Notes: generated by a model not told the origin, from the letters alone. A stretch of 64,000 nt of DNA from Ga0077530 sp046293075 (GCA_046293075.1 JBKBPL010000002.1:1-64000), one strand, 5' to 3'. Shown: positions 26,813 through 37,847, counted from the first letter of the stretch. Translations and numbers: made by a program.

Positions 26813-26986
26813 TCCATTGAAGACAGCTACATTCCCGCGCGTGCGATACGGGCCATGCAGTCATTGCCCGCATTGACGGCAGCAGGGCGGCGGCCCCCAC
26901 ATCCCGCCGATCGAAGGCAGGGGTGGCGCACGATCCCCGCGAGGGTAGGAAACTCTGGATTGGTGCTCGGTCGTGGGATACGCAGA

Positions 26987-27436
26987 ATGCAAGCGGCATT
27001 GGCGGCGGCATGTGCCGGCGCGGTGCTGCTGCTGCTCCTGCCATCCATGGCCGCCGGGGAGCAAGGCTGCACGCGGGAGGCCTTCGAGGCGGTCGTTGGC
27101 CAGTCTGCAGCCGCATTGCGTGAGCTGACGGCCAAGAACCGGCCGCTTTTCCAGGCCCGGCTCCGCGCGCTGAAGGACAAGCGCGGCTGGGCCCACGACC
27201 AGTTCCTCAAGGAAGCCGCGCCGATCGTGCAGGATGAACGCACGGAGGCCTACGACAAGACCTCGAGCGAGCTGCTCGCCGACATCGAGCGCATGGGCGC
27301 CGAAGGTTCGGCCGCGGCGAAGCCGGACTGCGCGGCGCTCGCGCGGCTGCGTGACCGCATGGAGGCCCTCGTCGAGACCCAGCGTCAGAAATGGGCCTAC
27401 CTCATCGAGAAGGTCGAGCGAGAGCTCGCCCGATGA
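26987..27436 (+). CDS. Periplasmic protein of unknown function
   Basis: 149 residues. A signal peptide is clear (ALAAACAGAVLLLLLPSMAAG) with cleavage likely before EQGC. The mature part is a charged helical region, probably coiled-coil (RPLFQARLRALKDKRGWAHD, and KWAYLIEKVERELAR at the end). Two Cys (EQGC and PDC) might form a disulfide. The ATG at 26987 is chosen because it begins the signal peptide. The stop overlaps the ATG of the transporter (ATGA). No family recognised. Confidence 0.7.
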   Translation: MQAALAAACAGAVLLLLLPSMAAGEQGCTREAFEAVVGQSAAALRELTAKNRPLFQARLRALKDKRGWAHDQFLKEAAPIVQDERTEAYDKTSSELLADIERMGAEGSAAAKPDCAALARLRDRMEALVETQRQKWAYLIEKVERELAR

Positions 27437-28647
27437 GCGATCCCGCGGCGGCGGTGGCGCGGCATCAGGGAGGCGGCAGCGCAGATGGCTGGCCGGCATG
27501 GCGGCGGGTGGCGCTCGGTGGCGGCGGCGGCATGTTCGTCGGCATGGGGCTCGGGCGCTTTTCCTACACCGCGATGGTGCCGGCTCTCATTGCATCGGGC
27601 GAGCTGACCGCGCTCGAGGCCGGACGCATCGGCGCGCTCAATATCGCCGGCTTCGCGCTTGGTGCGCTCCTCTCGGTGCCAGTGAGCGCGCGCTGGGGTG
27701 CCTATCGTGTGCTCGCGCTCGCCGCGGCTCTTTCGGTGATCGCGCTTGCGGCCTCGGCCGTCCCGCTCGGCTTTGCCTGGCTTGCCCTCTGGCGCACGCT
27801 CCTCGGGGTCGCGGCGGGCATCATCATGGTCATGAGCCTGGCGCTGATTGCGGCGACGGCACCTGCGACCCGCCGTCCCGTCGCGGGAGGCTTCGTCTTT
27901 GCCGGCGTGGGCCTCGCGATCTTCGTGACGGGGATCCTCGTGCCGCGCCTGCTCATGCACAGCTTGCCGGTGGCGTGGCTCGGGCTCGCTGCTTGTGGCC
28001 TCGCCGCAATCGTGTTGGCGATCTGGGGCTGGCACGCTGCCCCCGGTGCCGTCGCGCGCCCGCCCGCGGCCCGTGCAGCCCCCGCGGCCAATCCATGGTC
28101 CTGGCCTCTGCATCTCCTGCTGGCGGGCCACTTCTTCTTCTCGATGGCCATCGTGCCGCACACTCTCTACTGGGTTGACTATATCGCGCGCGGGCTCGGG
28201 CTCGGCATGGCCGCGGGCGGTTTTCATTGGAGCGTGGTCGGGATGGCTTCCGTCGCAGGCCCGTGGTCGATGGCGGCGCTGGGGCTGCGCCTCGGCACGG
28301 CCTGGGCGCTGCCCATCTCGTTCATCACGCTCGGGCTCGGCATCGCAGCGCCACTCATCAGCGACGCGGGCGGCGTATTACTTCTCTCGTCGGTGCTTTT
28401 CGGTGCGCAGCCGGGCCTTTCTGCGCTCATGGCGGCGCGCGTGCGCGATCTCGCTGAAGCCGAGCATATGCCGCGGCTCATGCGCGCCATGATCCTCGCC
28501 AGTGCGGCGGGCGCAGTCCTCGCCGGCGCCGCGCTGCCGCAGATCTACGAGCTCACGCTGAGCCACGTGCTGGTCTTCGCCCTGGGCGGTGCTGCGATGA
28601 TCATCGGCGGGCTGCTCGTGGCGCCGTGGAGCGGTGCGCGACGCTGA
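27433..28647 (+). CDS. YbfB/YjiJ family MFS transporter
   Basis: A 404-residue major-facilitator protein with about 12 membrane segments. The N-terminal GMGLGRFSYTAMVPALI motif marks the YbfB/YjiJ family. A cytoplasmic loop rich in Ala/Pro/Arg separates the two halves. Substrates are unknown; some relatives are linked to drug or aromatic-compound export. The ATG at 27433 overlaps the preceding stop, implying co-translation with the small periplasmic protein. Confidence 0.87.
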   Translation: MSDPAAAVARHQGGGSADGWPAWRRVALGGGGGMFVGMGLGRFSYTAMVPALIASGELTALEAGRIGALNIAGFALGALLSVPVSARWGAYRVLALAAALSVIALAASAVPLGFAWLALWRTLLGVAAGIIMVMSLALIAATAPATRRPVAGGFVFAGVGLAIFVTGILVPRLLMHSLPVAWLGLAACGLAAIVLAIWGWHAAPGAVARPPAARAAPAANPWSWPLHLLLAGHFFFSMAIVPHTLYWVDYIARGLGLGMAAGGFHWSVVGMASVAGPWSMAALGLRLGTAWALPISFITLGLGIAAPLISDAGGVLLLSSVLFGAQPGLSALMAARVRDLAEAEHMPRLMRAMILASAAGAVLAGAALPQIYELTLSHVLVFALGGAAMIIGGLLVAPWSGARR

Positions 28648-28674
28648 GCCGTGTCGCATCGATGGTGCGATCGC

Positions 28675-29544
28675 CTAATTTGCCTGAGCCGTGCGGGTGG
28701 GCTGAGGCGCAGCCGCCGCAGCCGCCTTCTGCGCGTCCTTGGCGGGGCCTTCTTGTGGGGAGGAACTCGGTCGTGGCGGTGCGCGATCGGCGGGTTTGCT
28801 CGCAGCCTTGCCGTTGCGCGCGCTGATCCTGCTGACGAGTGCGAGATTCTGCGCAACCCGGCGATCGGCAGCCTTGGGCTTGCTGCCGGCCGCCCGACGG
28901 AGCATCTCTTCAGCCTCCGCGCGGCGGCCCTCGAGCGCCAGCGACAGCGCGAGATTGTTGAGGACGACCGGATTGTCCGGCGCCAGTTTCAATGCCTCGG
29001 CGAACTGGCGCTGGGCGCCCTTCTGATCGCCGCCGGCGGCGAGCGCTGCCCCAAGCGCGGAGTGGGTCTGCCAGTCGCGGCTGCCGTTTGCGACGGCTTT
29101 CCGCAGGTGATCGCGGGCGCGGGCCAGCGCACCGAGCTCAAGCGCCAGGAGACCGCGGTCGCGCAGAATGCGGGCGTCGTTCGGGGCCACAGGCGCAGAG
29201 GTATCGAGAAGGGCCAGGGCACCAGCCTTGTCGCCCTGCTGCCGCATGATCCGCGCTGCTGCCAGGACAGAGTCGACATCGCGGGGGTTCGTGCGGGCCG
29301 CAGCCAGCGTCGCCGCCTCGCCGAGGCGCGCACGCGCAGCCTTCGCGTCCCCGGGACCGGCCTCCCGTGGTTGCGGCTCGGCCCTCGGCGTGACGTTCAA
29401 GGCCGACGACGAGGCGCCGAGACCCGGCAACTGCAGGAGGTCCGTGGTGCCGCATCCGGCGAGCGTCAGCACCACGGCAACGCAAGTGCCTGCCCGAAGC
29501 ACGCGACGCAACGCAACTCGACGATCGACCTGGCCGAGACCCAT
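28675..29544 (-). CDS. TPR-repeat lipoprotein (TadD-like)
   Basis: 289 residues. The N-terminus is a lipoprotein signal with lipobox LTLAGC (Cys31). Tetratricopeptide repeats occupy about 80-230, with recognisable copies such as GDQKGAQRQFAEALKLAPDN. The tail is an Ala/Pro/Lys-rich, likely disordered linker. Similar lipoproteins (TadD/PilF type) act in pilus assembly, but no tad or pil gene is present here. It is convergent with the MFS gene and divergent from metY. Confidence 0.82.
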   Translation of the reverse strand: MGLGQVDRRVALRRVLRAGTCVAVVLTLAGCGTTDLLQLPGLGASSSALNVTPRAEPQPREAGPGDAKAARARLGEAATLAAARTNPRDVDSVLAAARIMRQQGDKAGALALLDTSAPVAPNDARILRDRGLLALELGALARARDHLRKAVANGSRDWQTHSALGAALAAGGDQKGAQRQFAEALKLAPDNPVVLNNLALSLALEGRRAEAEEMLRRAAGSKPKAADRRVAQNLALVSRISARNGKAASKPADRAPPRPSSSPQEGPAKDAQKAAAAAAPQPTRTAQAN

Positions 29545-29766
29545 GACTGCTCTCCCTGACGCTGCGCATCCTGCCGGACGCCGCGCACACCCTCACGCGA
29601 TGGGGCTCAGCGTTAGGTGATTCGCTCTCTGACAAGGCGCGACGCGCAAGCTCCGTCCCCGCAATCCCCAGCGTCACCCTCCGGGACGTGGGCGCGCCGC
29701 AACGTGCCGGTTGTCGCCGCATACCCGCTTCGATACTGAATAGGCTGAGTTTTGGAGGTCCAACCG

Positions 29767-31086
29767 ATGGCCGACGACCAGTACCCACGCTTCGACACGC
29801 TCTCCCTGCATGCGGGGCAGCAACCCGATCCCGCGACGGGCGCCCGCGCCGTGCCGATCTATCAGACGACGTCATACGTCTTTCGCGACGCCGACCACGC
29901 CGCGGAGCTCTTCAACCTGGAGCGTGCCGGTCACATCTATTCGCGGATTTCCAATCCTACGGTCGCCGTGCTCGAAGAACGGATCTCGGCGCTCGAGGGC
30001 GGCGTCGGTGCGGTGGCCACGGCGAGCGGGCAGGCCGCGCTTCACCTCGGCATCGTCACGCTCATGGGCCAGGGCGGGCACATCGTTGCCTCGAACCGCA
30101 TCTACGGCGGCTCGCACAACATGTTCGTCCACACATTGCCGCGGTTCGGCATCACGACGACGCAGGTCGACCCGCGCAATCCGGCAGCCTTTGCCGCGGC
30201 GATCCGACCGGAAACACGCCTCCTGTTCGCCGAGACGCTCGGCAATCCCGGTCTTGAGGTGCTGGACATCGCGGCCGTCGCTGCCGTGGCGCATGACCAC
30301 GGTCTGCCTCTGATGATCGACGCGACCTTTTCGACGCCCTACCTCTGCCGGCCACTTGACCATGGCGCTGATATCGTCATGCACTCCGCGACCAAGTTTC
30401 TCGGCGGACACGGCGTGGCGATCGGCGGACTGCTCGTCGACGGTGGCCGCTTCGACTGGGCGAAGTCCGGCAAGTTTCCGACACTCACCGAGCCCTATGC
30501 CGGCTACCACGACCTTGTCTTTGCCGAGGCGTTCGGGCCCGCCGCCTTCATCGCGCGTGCCCGTGCCGAAGGCTTGCGCGACTTCGGCGCCTGCATGAGC
30601 CCGGCCAACGCCTTCTACCTCCTGCAAGGCATCGAGACCCTGCCCGTGCGCATGGCGCGCCATGTCGAGAATGCGCGCGCGGTGGCGAGTTTCCTGGAGA
30701 AGCATCCGGCCGTCGCCTGGGTGAAGTATCCCGGTCTCGAAAGCCATCCCGATCACGCCCTCGCCAAGCGGCAGATGCCGCGCGGGGCCGGTGCGATCAT
30801 GAGTTTCGGCGTCAAGGCGCCTGACGGATCGGGTGAGGGGGGCGCGCGCCGCGCCGGCAAGGTTCTGATCGAACGCCTGCGCCTGCTCTCGCATCTCGCC
30901 AACATCGGTGATGCCAGGTCGCTCGTCATCCACCCCGCGAGCACGACGCACCAGCAGATGAGCGCCGAGGAACTGCGCCGCGCCGGTGTCGGCGAGGAGC
31001 TCGTGCGCCTCTCGATCGGTCTCGAGGATGTGCGCGACATCATCGAGGACCTCGACCAGGCGCTGAAAGCCTCGCAGAAGATCTGA
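29767..31086 (+). CDS. metY: O-acetylhomoserine sulfhydrylase (MetY-type)
   Basis: A 439-residue PLP enzyme of the Cys/Met metabolism family that makes homocysteine from O-acetylhomoserine and sulfide. It begins FDTLSLHAGQQPDPATGARA, has the PLP-stacking region TASGQAALHL, and the Schiff-base Lys is in MHSATKFLGGHGVAIGG. The C-terminal LVIHPASTTHQQ and SIGLEDVRDI are typical. GGAGG nine bases before ATG 29767 sets the start. I looked for a SAM-II type riboswitch in the 222-bp upstream gap and did not see one. Confidence 0.92.
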   Translation: MADDQYPRFDTLSLHAGQQPDPATGARAVPIYQTTSYVFRDADHAAELFNLERAGHIYSRISNPTVAVLEERISALEGGVGAVATASGQAALHLGIVTLMGQGGHIVASNRIYGGSHNMFVHTLPRFGITTTQVDPRNPAAFAAAIRPETRLLFAETLGNPGLEVLDIAAVAAVAHDHGLPLMIDATFSTPYLCRPLDHGADIVMHSATKFLGGHGVAIGGLLVDGGRFDWAKSGKFPTLTEPYAGYHDLVFAEAFGPAAFIARARAEGLRDFGACMSPANAFYLLQGIETLPVRMARHVENARAVASFLEKHPAVAWVKYPGLESHPDHALAKRQMPRGAGAIMSFGVKAPDGSGEGGARRAGKVLIERLRLLSHLANIGDARSLVIHPASTTHQQMSAEELRRAGVGEELVRLSIGLEDVRDIIEDLDQALKASQKI

Positions 31087-31321
31087 CCGCTTCCGGTTCG
31101 AAACGGCCAGACCTGCGATCCTTGCCGCCCGTTGACCGGGGCGCCCTGAAGTTCCTCTGCCCGTTCTTTTTCCTCGCCTGTCGGGACCCCTCGACAGATT
31201 GGGCCTACCGGATTGGGCGAAAGACGAATTGGCCGCGATGGGGGTGCCGCCGCACTCTGATATTGCAGCGCACTATTTACTCTGTCACACTGTTCGCACC
31301 CGCAACCAAAGCAGGTGCCCC

Positions 31322-32626
<1,305 letters not shown>

Positions 32627-32755
32627 GGGCCATCGGGCTACACGATGGGATAATCGGCGCGGCTCCCCGATGACGACAAGCCGGCGCCCCTGCTAGGGTG
32701 CGCCGTCGTCCGCCCGGGGAGCGCCCTGCTCCCGTACACAGGATCCTGCGAAGAC

Positions 32756-33751
32756 ATGTCGCTCCCCGATCTCCTCAAGAAGCGCCTGCGCATCCCCGTC
32801 ATCGGGGCGCCGCTGTTCATCATCTCAAATCCTGATCTCGTCATCGCCCAGTGCACGTCCGGCATCGTCGGCTCGTTCCCGGCCCTCAATGCGCGGCCGC
32901 CCGAGCTGCTCGACGAATGGCTGAAGCGGATCACCAATGAACTCGCTGAGTGGGACGCCAAGCACCCAGACCGCCCCTCCGCCCCCTTTGCGGTCAATCA
33001 AATCGTCCATCGGACAAACGAGCGCCTGCAGCACGACGTCGCACTTTGCGTGAAGCACAAGGTGCCCATCGTCATCACATCGCTCGGCGCGCGCGAGGAG
33101 GTGAACGAGGCCGTGCACTCTTATGGCGGCATCGTCCTTCACGACGTGATCAACAACCGCTTTGCGAAGAAGGCGATCGAGAAGGGCGCCGATGGCCTGA
33201 TCCTCGTTGCGGCGGGGGCGGGGGGCCATGCCGGTCGGATCAATCCGTTCGCGCTCGTGCGCGAGGTCCGCGAATGGTTTGACGGGCCGATCGCACTCTC
33301 GGGCGCCATCGCGTCAGGTGACGGCATCCTTGCGGCGGAGGCGGCGGGGGCGGATCTCGCCTATATCGGCTCGGCCTTCATCGCGACCAAGGAGGCGAAT
33401 GCCATCGAGCCCTACAAGGAGATGATCGTCGAGAGCGGGGCCGATGACATCGTGTACACGAACCTCTTCACCGGCGTGCACGGCAACTACCTGAAGCCGT
33501 CGATCGCGCGTGCCGGGCTCGATCCCGAGAACCTGCCGACAGGCGATCCCTCGAAGATGGACTTCGCCTCGGGCGCCGAGCGCCGCAAGGTCTGGAAAGA
33601 CATCTGGGGCTCTGGCCAGGGCATTGGCGCCATAAAGGCTGTCGTGCCGGCAGCCGGGCTGATCGACCGCTTCGCGCGCGAGTACCACGCCGCGCGGGCC
33701 CGGATCAGCGCGGCGCCGTGGAGCCCGTCTCGAGCGGCGGCAGAGGCGTGA
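32756..33751 (+). CDS. Nitronate monooxygenase (2-nitropropane dioxygenase family)
   Basis: A 331-residue FMN TIM-barrel enzyme. The N-terminus LRIPVIGAPLFIISNPDLV and the central AAGAGGHAGRINPFALV with the candidate catalytic His are characteristic. GAIASGDGILAAEAAGADLAYIG follows and binds the FMN phosphate. Nitronate monooxygenases detoxify propionate-3-nitronate and alkyl nitronates, though many homologues have unverified roles. It lies 129 bp after ccr on the same strand with its own weak leader. Confidence 0.87.
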   Translation: MSLPDLLKKRLRIPVIGAPLFIISNPDLVIAQCTSGIVGSFPALNARPPELLDEWLKRITNELAEWDAKHPDRPSAPFAVNQIVHRTNERLQHDVALCVKHKVPIVITSLGAREEVNEAVHSYGGIVLHDVINNRFAKKAIEKGADGLILVAAGAGGHAGRINPFALVREVREWFDGPIALSGAIASGDGILAAEAAGADLAYIGSAFIATKEANAIEPYKEMIVESGADDIVYTNLFTGVHGNYLKPSIARAGLDPENLPTGDPSKMDFASGAERRKVWKDIWGSGQGIGAIKAVVPAAGLIDRFAREYHAARARISAAPWSPSRAAAEA

Positions 33752-33813
33752 GGGCGTCGCGCGGCGAGGCCCCCGCACGGCGCGTGCGAGGATAAGCGCA
33801 AGGCTCGAGGCGC

Positions 33814-34737
33814 CTACTCCGCCGCCTCGCGGCCGCCGAGCATGCCGGGCAGCTCATGGAAAAGGCGCGCGATAACCGTGCGCAGGTGCCGCTCGACGAC
33901 GGCAAAGCCCGGCTTCTTCTCGAAGGTGCGCTCATTGAGATAGAGCGATCGGTTGATCTCGATCTGAAGCGCGTGCAGGCCGCGCTGCGGACGGCCGTAG
34001 TATTCCGTGATGTAGCCGCCGGCATAGGGGCGGTTGAGGTGCACGGTGTAGCCAAGCGCTGTCAGCTCCTCGCGCAGGAATCGCGTCAAGCGGCCATCGC
34101 ATGAGGCGCCGAAGCGATCCCCGAGCACGAAGTCCGGACGCTGCGGCCCGGCGTAGCCCGTGGACGACGACGGCATCGAGTGGCAGTCGATGAGCATGGC
34201 GGCCCCGAAGCGCCGCGCCGTCGCGTCGATCAGCGACGCCAGCGCGCCGTGGAACGGTTTGTAGAGGCGCTCGATACGCTCGAGCGCCACGCCGAGCGGC
34301 AGTCGCCGCTTGTAGATCTCCTCGGCGTCGGCAACGACGCGGGCGATGGTGCCGAGGCCACCAGCGACGCGGATCGAGCGGCTGTTGGCAAAAGGCGGCA
34401 GCGCTTCTTCGAAGAGCTCCGGGTCGAGCTCGTAGGGCTCGCGATTCACATCGACATAGGCGCGCGGAAAGCGGGCCGCGAGCAGCGGCGCGCCGAGCGC
34501 TGCCGCACCCGCGAAGAGCTCATCCACGTAGCAGTCCTCGGATTTGCGCAGCGCGTTCGCCGTGAGGCGCGAGGTGGCGAGAAACGCATCGGTATAGACG
34601 CGGCCCGAGTGCGGCGAGCAGAACACGAATGGCACCGTCTGCAGGCGCGGCATCGCCAGCAGATAGGGCGGCGTCAGGTGCTGCTCGATGGCAGTGCGCT
34701 CTGCTTCCAGCATGGGCCTCGGTCGCGTCGCTTGCAT
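33814..34737 (-). CDS. N-formylglutamate amidohydrolase family protein
   Basis: 307 residues with the family's zinc-hydrolase motifs. FVFCSPHSGRVY near the N-terminus has the first His, YVDVNREPYELDPELF follows, LIDCHSMPSSS is in the middle and ALQIEINRSLYLNE near the end. The last enzyme of one histidine degradation route belongs here, but no hut genes are nearby and family members also have other amide substrates. The start is uncertain: ATG 34737 (MQATRPRP) is used, and ATG 34713 is possible. Confidence 0.85.
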   Translation of the reverse strand: MQATRPRPMLEAERTAIEQHLTPPYLLAMPRLQTVPFVFCSPHSGRVYTDAFLATSRLTANALRKSEDCYVDELFAGAAALGAPLLAARFPRAYVDVNREPYELDPELFEEALPPFANSRSIRVAGGLGTIARVVADAEEIYKRRLPLGVALERIERLYKPFHGALASLIDATARRFGAAMLIDCHSMPSSSTGYAGPQRPDFVLGDRFGASCDGRLTRFLREELTALGYTVHLNRPYAGGYITEYYGRPQRGLHALQIEINRSLYLNERTFEKKPGFAVVERHLRTVIARLFHELPGMLGGREAAE

Positions 34738-35161
34738 CACGGGGGCACTGGTCGCATCATCGCTGCCGCCGATCACATCGCGTCGGCTGAAACGTGCGCG
34801 CTGCGCGCCAGTGCTGATCTTGCACAAGATTGCCAAGTGCAATCGTCACTGTCCATCACTAGCACACGGCTCTGGAAAGATTATGGTGGAGCAGGGCTGA
34901 AGCGCCGCTGACGACTGCGCCTTCAAAGCGTTCTAAGCATTCCGTACGCGATTGATATGATGACCGAGTTACGCCTATTCGCGGGCCCACCGATATGCGC
35001 GACACGCTCTCCCGACGGTCGCTCAGGCAGGGCACACGAAGCATGAAATGCTGTGCATTCATGCACGGTTTACCAAATTGGCGTCAGATTCCGCCATCAC
35101 CAGCACGCTCGGTGCATAGTACCCTATGTATTGTACTGGGGAGCGATTGGGGGCACGAGGT
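34738..35161. other. 424-bp divergent gap between the amidohydrolase gene and cpdR
   Basis: The stretch is more AT-rich than its surroundings (34800-34970 especially) and no open frame in it looks coding. It must hold promoters for both flanking genes. Near cpdR there is a perfect palindrome (35053-35066), a GATTC site (35087-35091) that fits the CcrM methylation sequence GANTC, and a short AGTAC/GTACT inverted repeat at about 35119-35138. Confidence 0.6.
35053..35066. promoter_or_regulatory. Palindromic operator candidate upstream of cpdR
   Basis: GTGCAT-TC-ATGCAC is a perfect 6+6 inverted repeat with a two-base spacer, 95 bp before the cpdR start in a non-coding region. The regulator is unknown. 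A GANTC methylation site lies 21 bp further downstream. Confidence 0.4.
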
Positions 35162-35551
35162 ATGACGGCGAAAGTATCGGCACTTTCCGCGCAGCGCATT
35201 CTGCTCGCGGAAGACGACGATTCGATGCGCGGCTTCCTCGCGCGCGCGCTCGTGAAGGCGGGCTACGAGGTCATCGCCTTCGCCAATGGCGCTGAGGCCT
35301 ATGACCGGCTCAAGGAAGAGCCCTTCTCGCTGCTCCTGACGGACATCGTGATGCCGCGCATGGATGGCATCGAGCTGGCGCGGCGGGCGAGCGAGCTCGA
35401 CCCTGAGCTGAAGATCATGTTCATCACCGGCTTTGCCGCCGTGACGCTCAACAATGACAAGCCGGCGCCTAAGGACGCGCGCGTCCTCTCCAAGCCGTTC
35501 CACTTGAAGGATCTCGTTGCCGAGGTCGACAAGCTCCTCACGGGCTCCTGA
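35162..35551 (+). CDS. cpdR: Cell-cycle response regulator CpdR
   Basis: A single receiver domain of 129 residues with no output domain. The acidic pocket is AEDDD (about 16-20), the phosphorylated Asp61 lies in LLTDIVMPRMDG, Thr89 in FITGF and Lys111 in LSKPFH. The sequence matches CpdR, which in its unphosphorylated form brings ClpXP to the pole to degrade CtrA and other cell-cycle proteins. It is normally phosphorylated through CckA-ChpT. The ATG at 35162 gives the typical short N-terminus. Confidence 0.88.
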   Translation: MTAKVSALSAQRILLAEDDDSMRGFLARALVKAGYEVIAFANGAEAYDRLKEEPFSLLLTDIVMPRMDGIELARRASELDPELKIMFITGFAAVTLNNDKPAPKDARVLSKPFHLKDLVAEVDKLLTGS

Positions 35552-35699
35552 CGGATCGATCAGGGCCGGATCGGCCCGCACCTCCGCGCTTTCCACGATA
35601 CTTCTGCTCGCTCCGCGACAAACCTTTGACAAGGCGCGGCCTCGCGCGTCAAAGTGCATGGCGTAGGTGGGGTCCAACGTCGTGGGGATGACGTTGCCG

Positions 35700-35721
35700 G
35701 GTGCCACAAAGGCGCCTTCTT
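35700..35721 (+). terminator. Possible weak terminator hairpin after cpdR
   Basis: GGTGCC-ACAAA-GGCGCC forms a 6-bp stem (one G-T pair) followed by TTCTT. A second short hairpin, GGGCC-GGATC-GGCCC, lies just after the cpdR stop at 35563-35577 without a T-run. Either could end the cpdR transcript. Confidence 0.3.
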
Positions 35722-35817
35722 GGATTCCAATTTTTGATCGATGTGCCTCGCTCCCGGGGAACGGCTTGCGCCGCCGCGAGGGTGGGGTTGTGCACCAGCG
35801 TATCGGAAACGAGTATC

Positions 35818-36603
35818 GTGCGTTCTCATCTCAGGAAGTCCGAACACGCCGATGCATTGAGCGGCACGCGCAAGCGCGGTTCAGGCGTCCAAACGGCACC
35901 CGTGCAGATCCTGGGGGTGTCTGAGCGGACATCCGGCCTTGACGAGAGCCTCGGCTCTCTTCTTGGCGACATGCGCCTCGCGCTCGGTATGACGCCGGGT
36001 GAGCTTGCGCTCCGTCTCGGCACGACGGTCGATGTGGTCATGACGCTCGAGCAAGGCCGCTTGCGCGGGCTGCCACATTGGGATGAGACACAGCGGATCG
36101 TTGCCGGGCTTTGTGCCCTCCATCGCGTCGACCCGCGCCCCATCCTGCAGCGCATTTTCCAGCAGACCAGCCCGACCCATGTCGGCGCCCCGCCCGACCG
36201 CGGCCCTGGAGCCTTGAACAGGGTCAACGATCGCTCGGGGGGACGGCCGGGAGCAAGGGGCGTCTCTCATGAGCCGGCCTCACGCCGGCGCGCTGGCAGA
36301 AGCACGACAGCCCGCAGGGGCTGGACGGCGGGCCCGTTGGCACGGGGGCGGGGTCGTGCCCTGATGGCTGTGGCCGGACCGATGGTGCTGATTGCAGCGG
36401 CCGTGTGGACCATTCAGGCGCAGCCGCGGGCCCTTCGGGAGGCCATTTCGGTGCTGCCGGCCTCGATTGCGCAGCCCATGCTGAGCGGTCTCGACACCCT
36501 GGCCGTCCGCCTCGCCCCGCGCCGCCACGGCCTGCGTTGGATTGAGGTCGCCGACCCGAGCAGCCGCAAGGCGGACAAGCTGCCGACGCCGGACGCGCGC
36601 TAG
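35818..36603 (+). CDS. HTH-domain protein with one membrane helix (RodZ-like layout)
   Basis: About 261 residues from a GTG at 35818. A helix-turn-helix of the Xre/RodZ type is seen in LGDMRLALGMTPGELALRLG with EQGRLRGLP after it. A basic, low-complexity linker follows, then one membrane helix (LMAVAGPMVLIAAAVWTIQA) and a short periplasmic tail. RodZ has the same order, but this protein lacks its C-terminal beta domain. Only GTG starts are available and the true one is uncertain (35701 is the longest). It precedes prfA on the same strand. Confidence 0.6.
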   Translation: MRSHLRKSEHADALSGTRKRGSGVQTAPVQILGVSERTSGLDESLGSLLGDMRLALGMTPGELALRLGTTVDVVMTLEQGRLRGLPHWDETQRIVAGLCALHRVDPRPILQRIFQQTSPTHVGAPPDRGPGALNRVNDRSGGRPGARGVSHEPASRRRAGRSTTARRGWTAGPLARGRGRALMAVAGPMVLIAAAVWTIQAQPRALREAISVLPASIAQPMLSGLDTLAVRLAPRRHGLRWIEVADPSSRKADKLPTPDAR

Positions 36604-36764
36604 GCGCGCCGTATGCCTTGCGCTCGAGACCGCTCCCCGGCATTCCAAGGGGGAGGGGCGGCACCAAACCGGATCAGCGCCACACGGTTGCCGGTTGCAT
36701 CCGTGCGTGAACCGGTCGAGAAAGCGCGTTCCCCCATTCACTGAAATGGCTTTAAGAAGGGCGC

Positions 36765-37847
36765 ATGTCTATCCCGCAGCAGAAGCTCGACCGGTTGGTG
36801 GAGCGCTGGCACGTCGTGCAGGCCGAGCTCAATGCCGGCCCGAGCGCGGCCGATTTTGCGCGTCTCTCCAAGGAATTTGCCGAGATCGATCCGGTGGTGT
36901 CGGCAATCGAGGCCCTGCGCCGGGCGGAGGCCGAGCGCGATGAGCTGGCGGCCATGATCAAGGCGAGCGGCAGCGACCGCGAGATGGCCGCGCTCGCCGA
37001 GGAAGAGCTGCGCGCCGTCAACAGCCGCATCGGACAGCTCGAGCACGACCTCCGGATCCAGCTCCTGCCGAAGGATGCCGCCGACGAGCGCGACGTCATC
37101 CTCGAGGTCCGCGCCGGCACCGGGGGCGATGAGGCAGCGCTCTTTGCAGCCGATCTCTTCCGCATGTACAGCCGCTATGCCGAGCAGCGCCGCTGGAAGG
37201 TCGAGATCATCTCAGCGTCGGAGAACGATCTCGGGGGCTACAAGGAGATCATTGCATCGATCTCGGGGAAGGGCGTGTTCGCGCGGCTGAAGTTCGAATC
37301 CGGCGTTCATCGTGTCCAGCGCGTGCCGGCAACGGAGGCGAGCGGGCGCATCCACACGTCTGCCGCCACCGTCGCCGTGCTGCCCGAGCCCGAGGATGTC
37401 GATCTCGAGATCAAGCCAGAAGAGCTCCGGATCGACACCATGCGCGCTGGCGGCGCTGGTGGCCAGCACGTCAACAAGACGGAATCGGCGGTGCGCATTC
37501 TACATATCCCGACCGGCATCATCGTCGTCTCGGCGGAGAAATCGCAGCATCAGAACCGCCGGCTGGCCATGCAGGTCCTGCGCTCGCGCCTCTACGAGCT
37601 GCAACGCCAGCAGTCGGACGAGGCGCGCGCCGCCGAGCGCAAGGGCCAGGTCGGCTCGGGGGATCGTTCCCAGCGCATCCGCACGTACAATTTCCCGCAG
37701 GGGCGGGTTACCGACCACCGCATCAACCTGACGCTCCACAAGCTTGACGAATTACTGGAGGGCGGCCCTGCGCTCGACGAACTGATCGACGCGCTGACCG
37801 CGGACCATCAGGCGAACCAGCTTGCTGCCATGGCCGGCGGACTTTGA
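36765..37847 (+). CDS. prfA: Peptide chain release factor 1
   Basis: A 360-residue class-I release factor. The stop-codon reading tripeptide Pro-Ala-Thr is at 188-190 (QRVPATEASGRIHTS), which marks RF1 (UAA/UAG) rather than RF2. The GGQ loop is at 232-234 in MRAGGAGGQHVNKTES. AAGAAGGG precedes the ATG. The prmC gene, whose product methylates the GGQ Gln, starts 12 bases downstream. Confidence 0.96.
   Translation: MSIPQQKLDRLVERWHVVQAELNAGPSAADFARLSKEFAEIDPVVSAIEALRRAEAERDELAAMIKASGSDREMAALAEEELRAVNSRIGQLEHDLRIQLLPKDAADERDVILEVRAGTGGDEAALFAADLFRMYSRYAEQRRWKVEIISASENDLGGYKEIIASISGKGVFARLKFESGVHRVQRVPATEASGRIHTSAATVAVLPEPEDVDLEIKPEELRIDTMRAGGAGGQHVNKTESAVRILHIPTGIIVVSAEKSQHQNRRLAMQVLRSRLYELQRQQSDEARAAERKGQVGSGDRSQRIRTYNFPQGRVTDHRINLTLHKLDELLEGGPALDELIDALTADHQANQLAAMAGGL

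Noticed and set aside
29545..29766. SAM-responsive riboswitch upstream of metY
   Set aside because: The SAM-II hallmarks (such as the GCTAAA end and the paired CAAGC core) are absent on both strands.
31095..31104. GGTTCGAAAC resembling a tRNA T-loop
   Set aside because: There is no matching T-stem, anticodon arm or acceptor stem around it.
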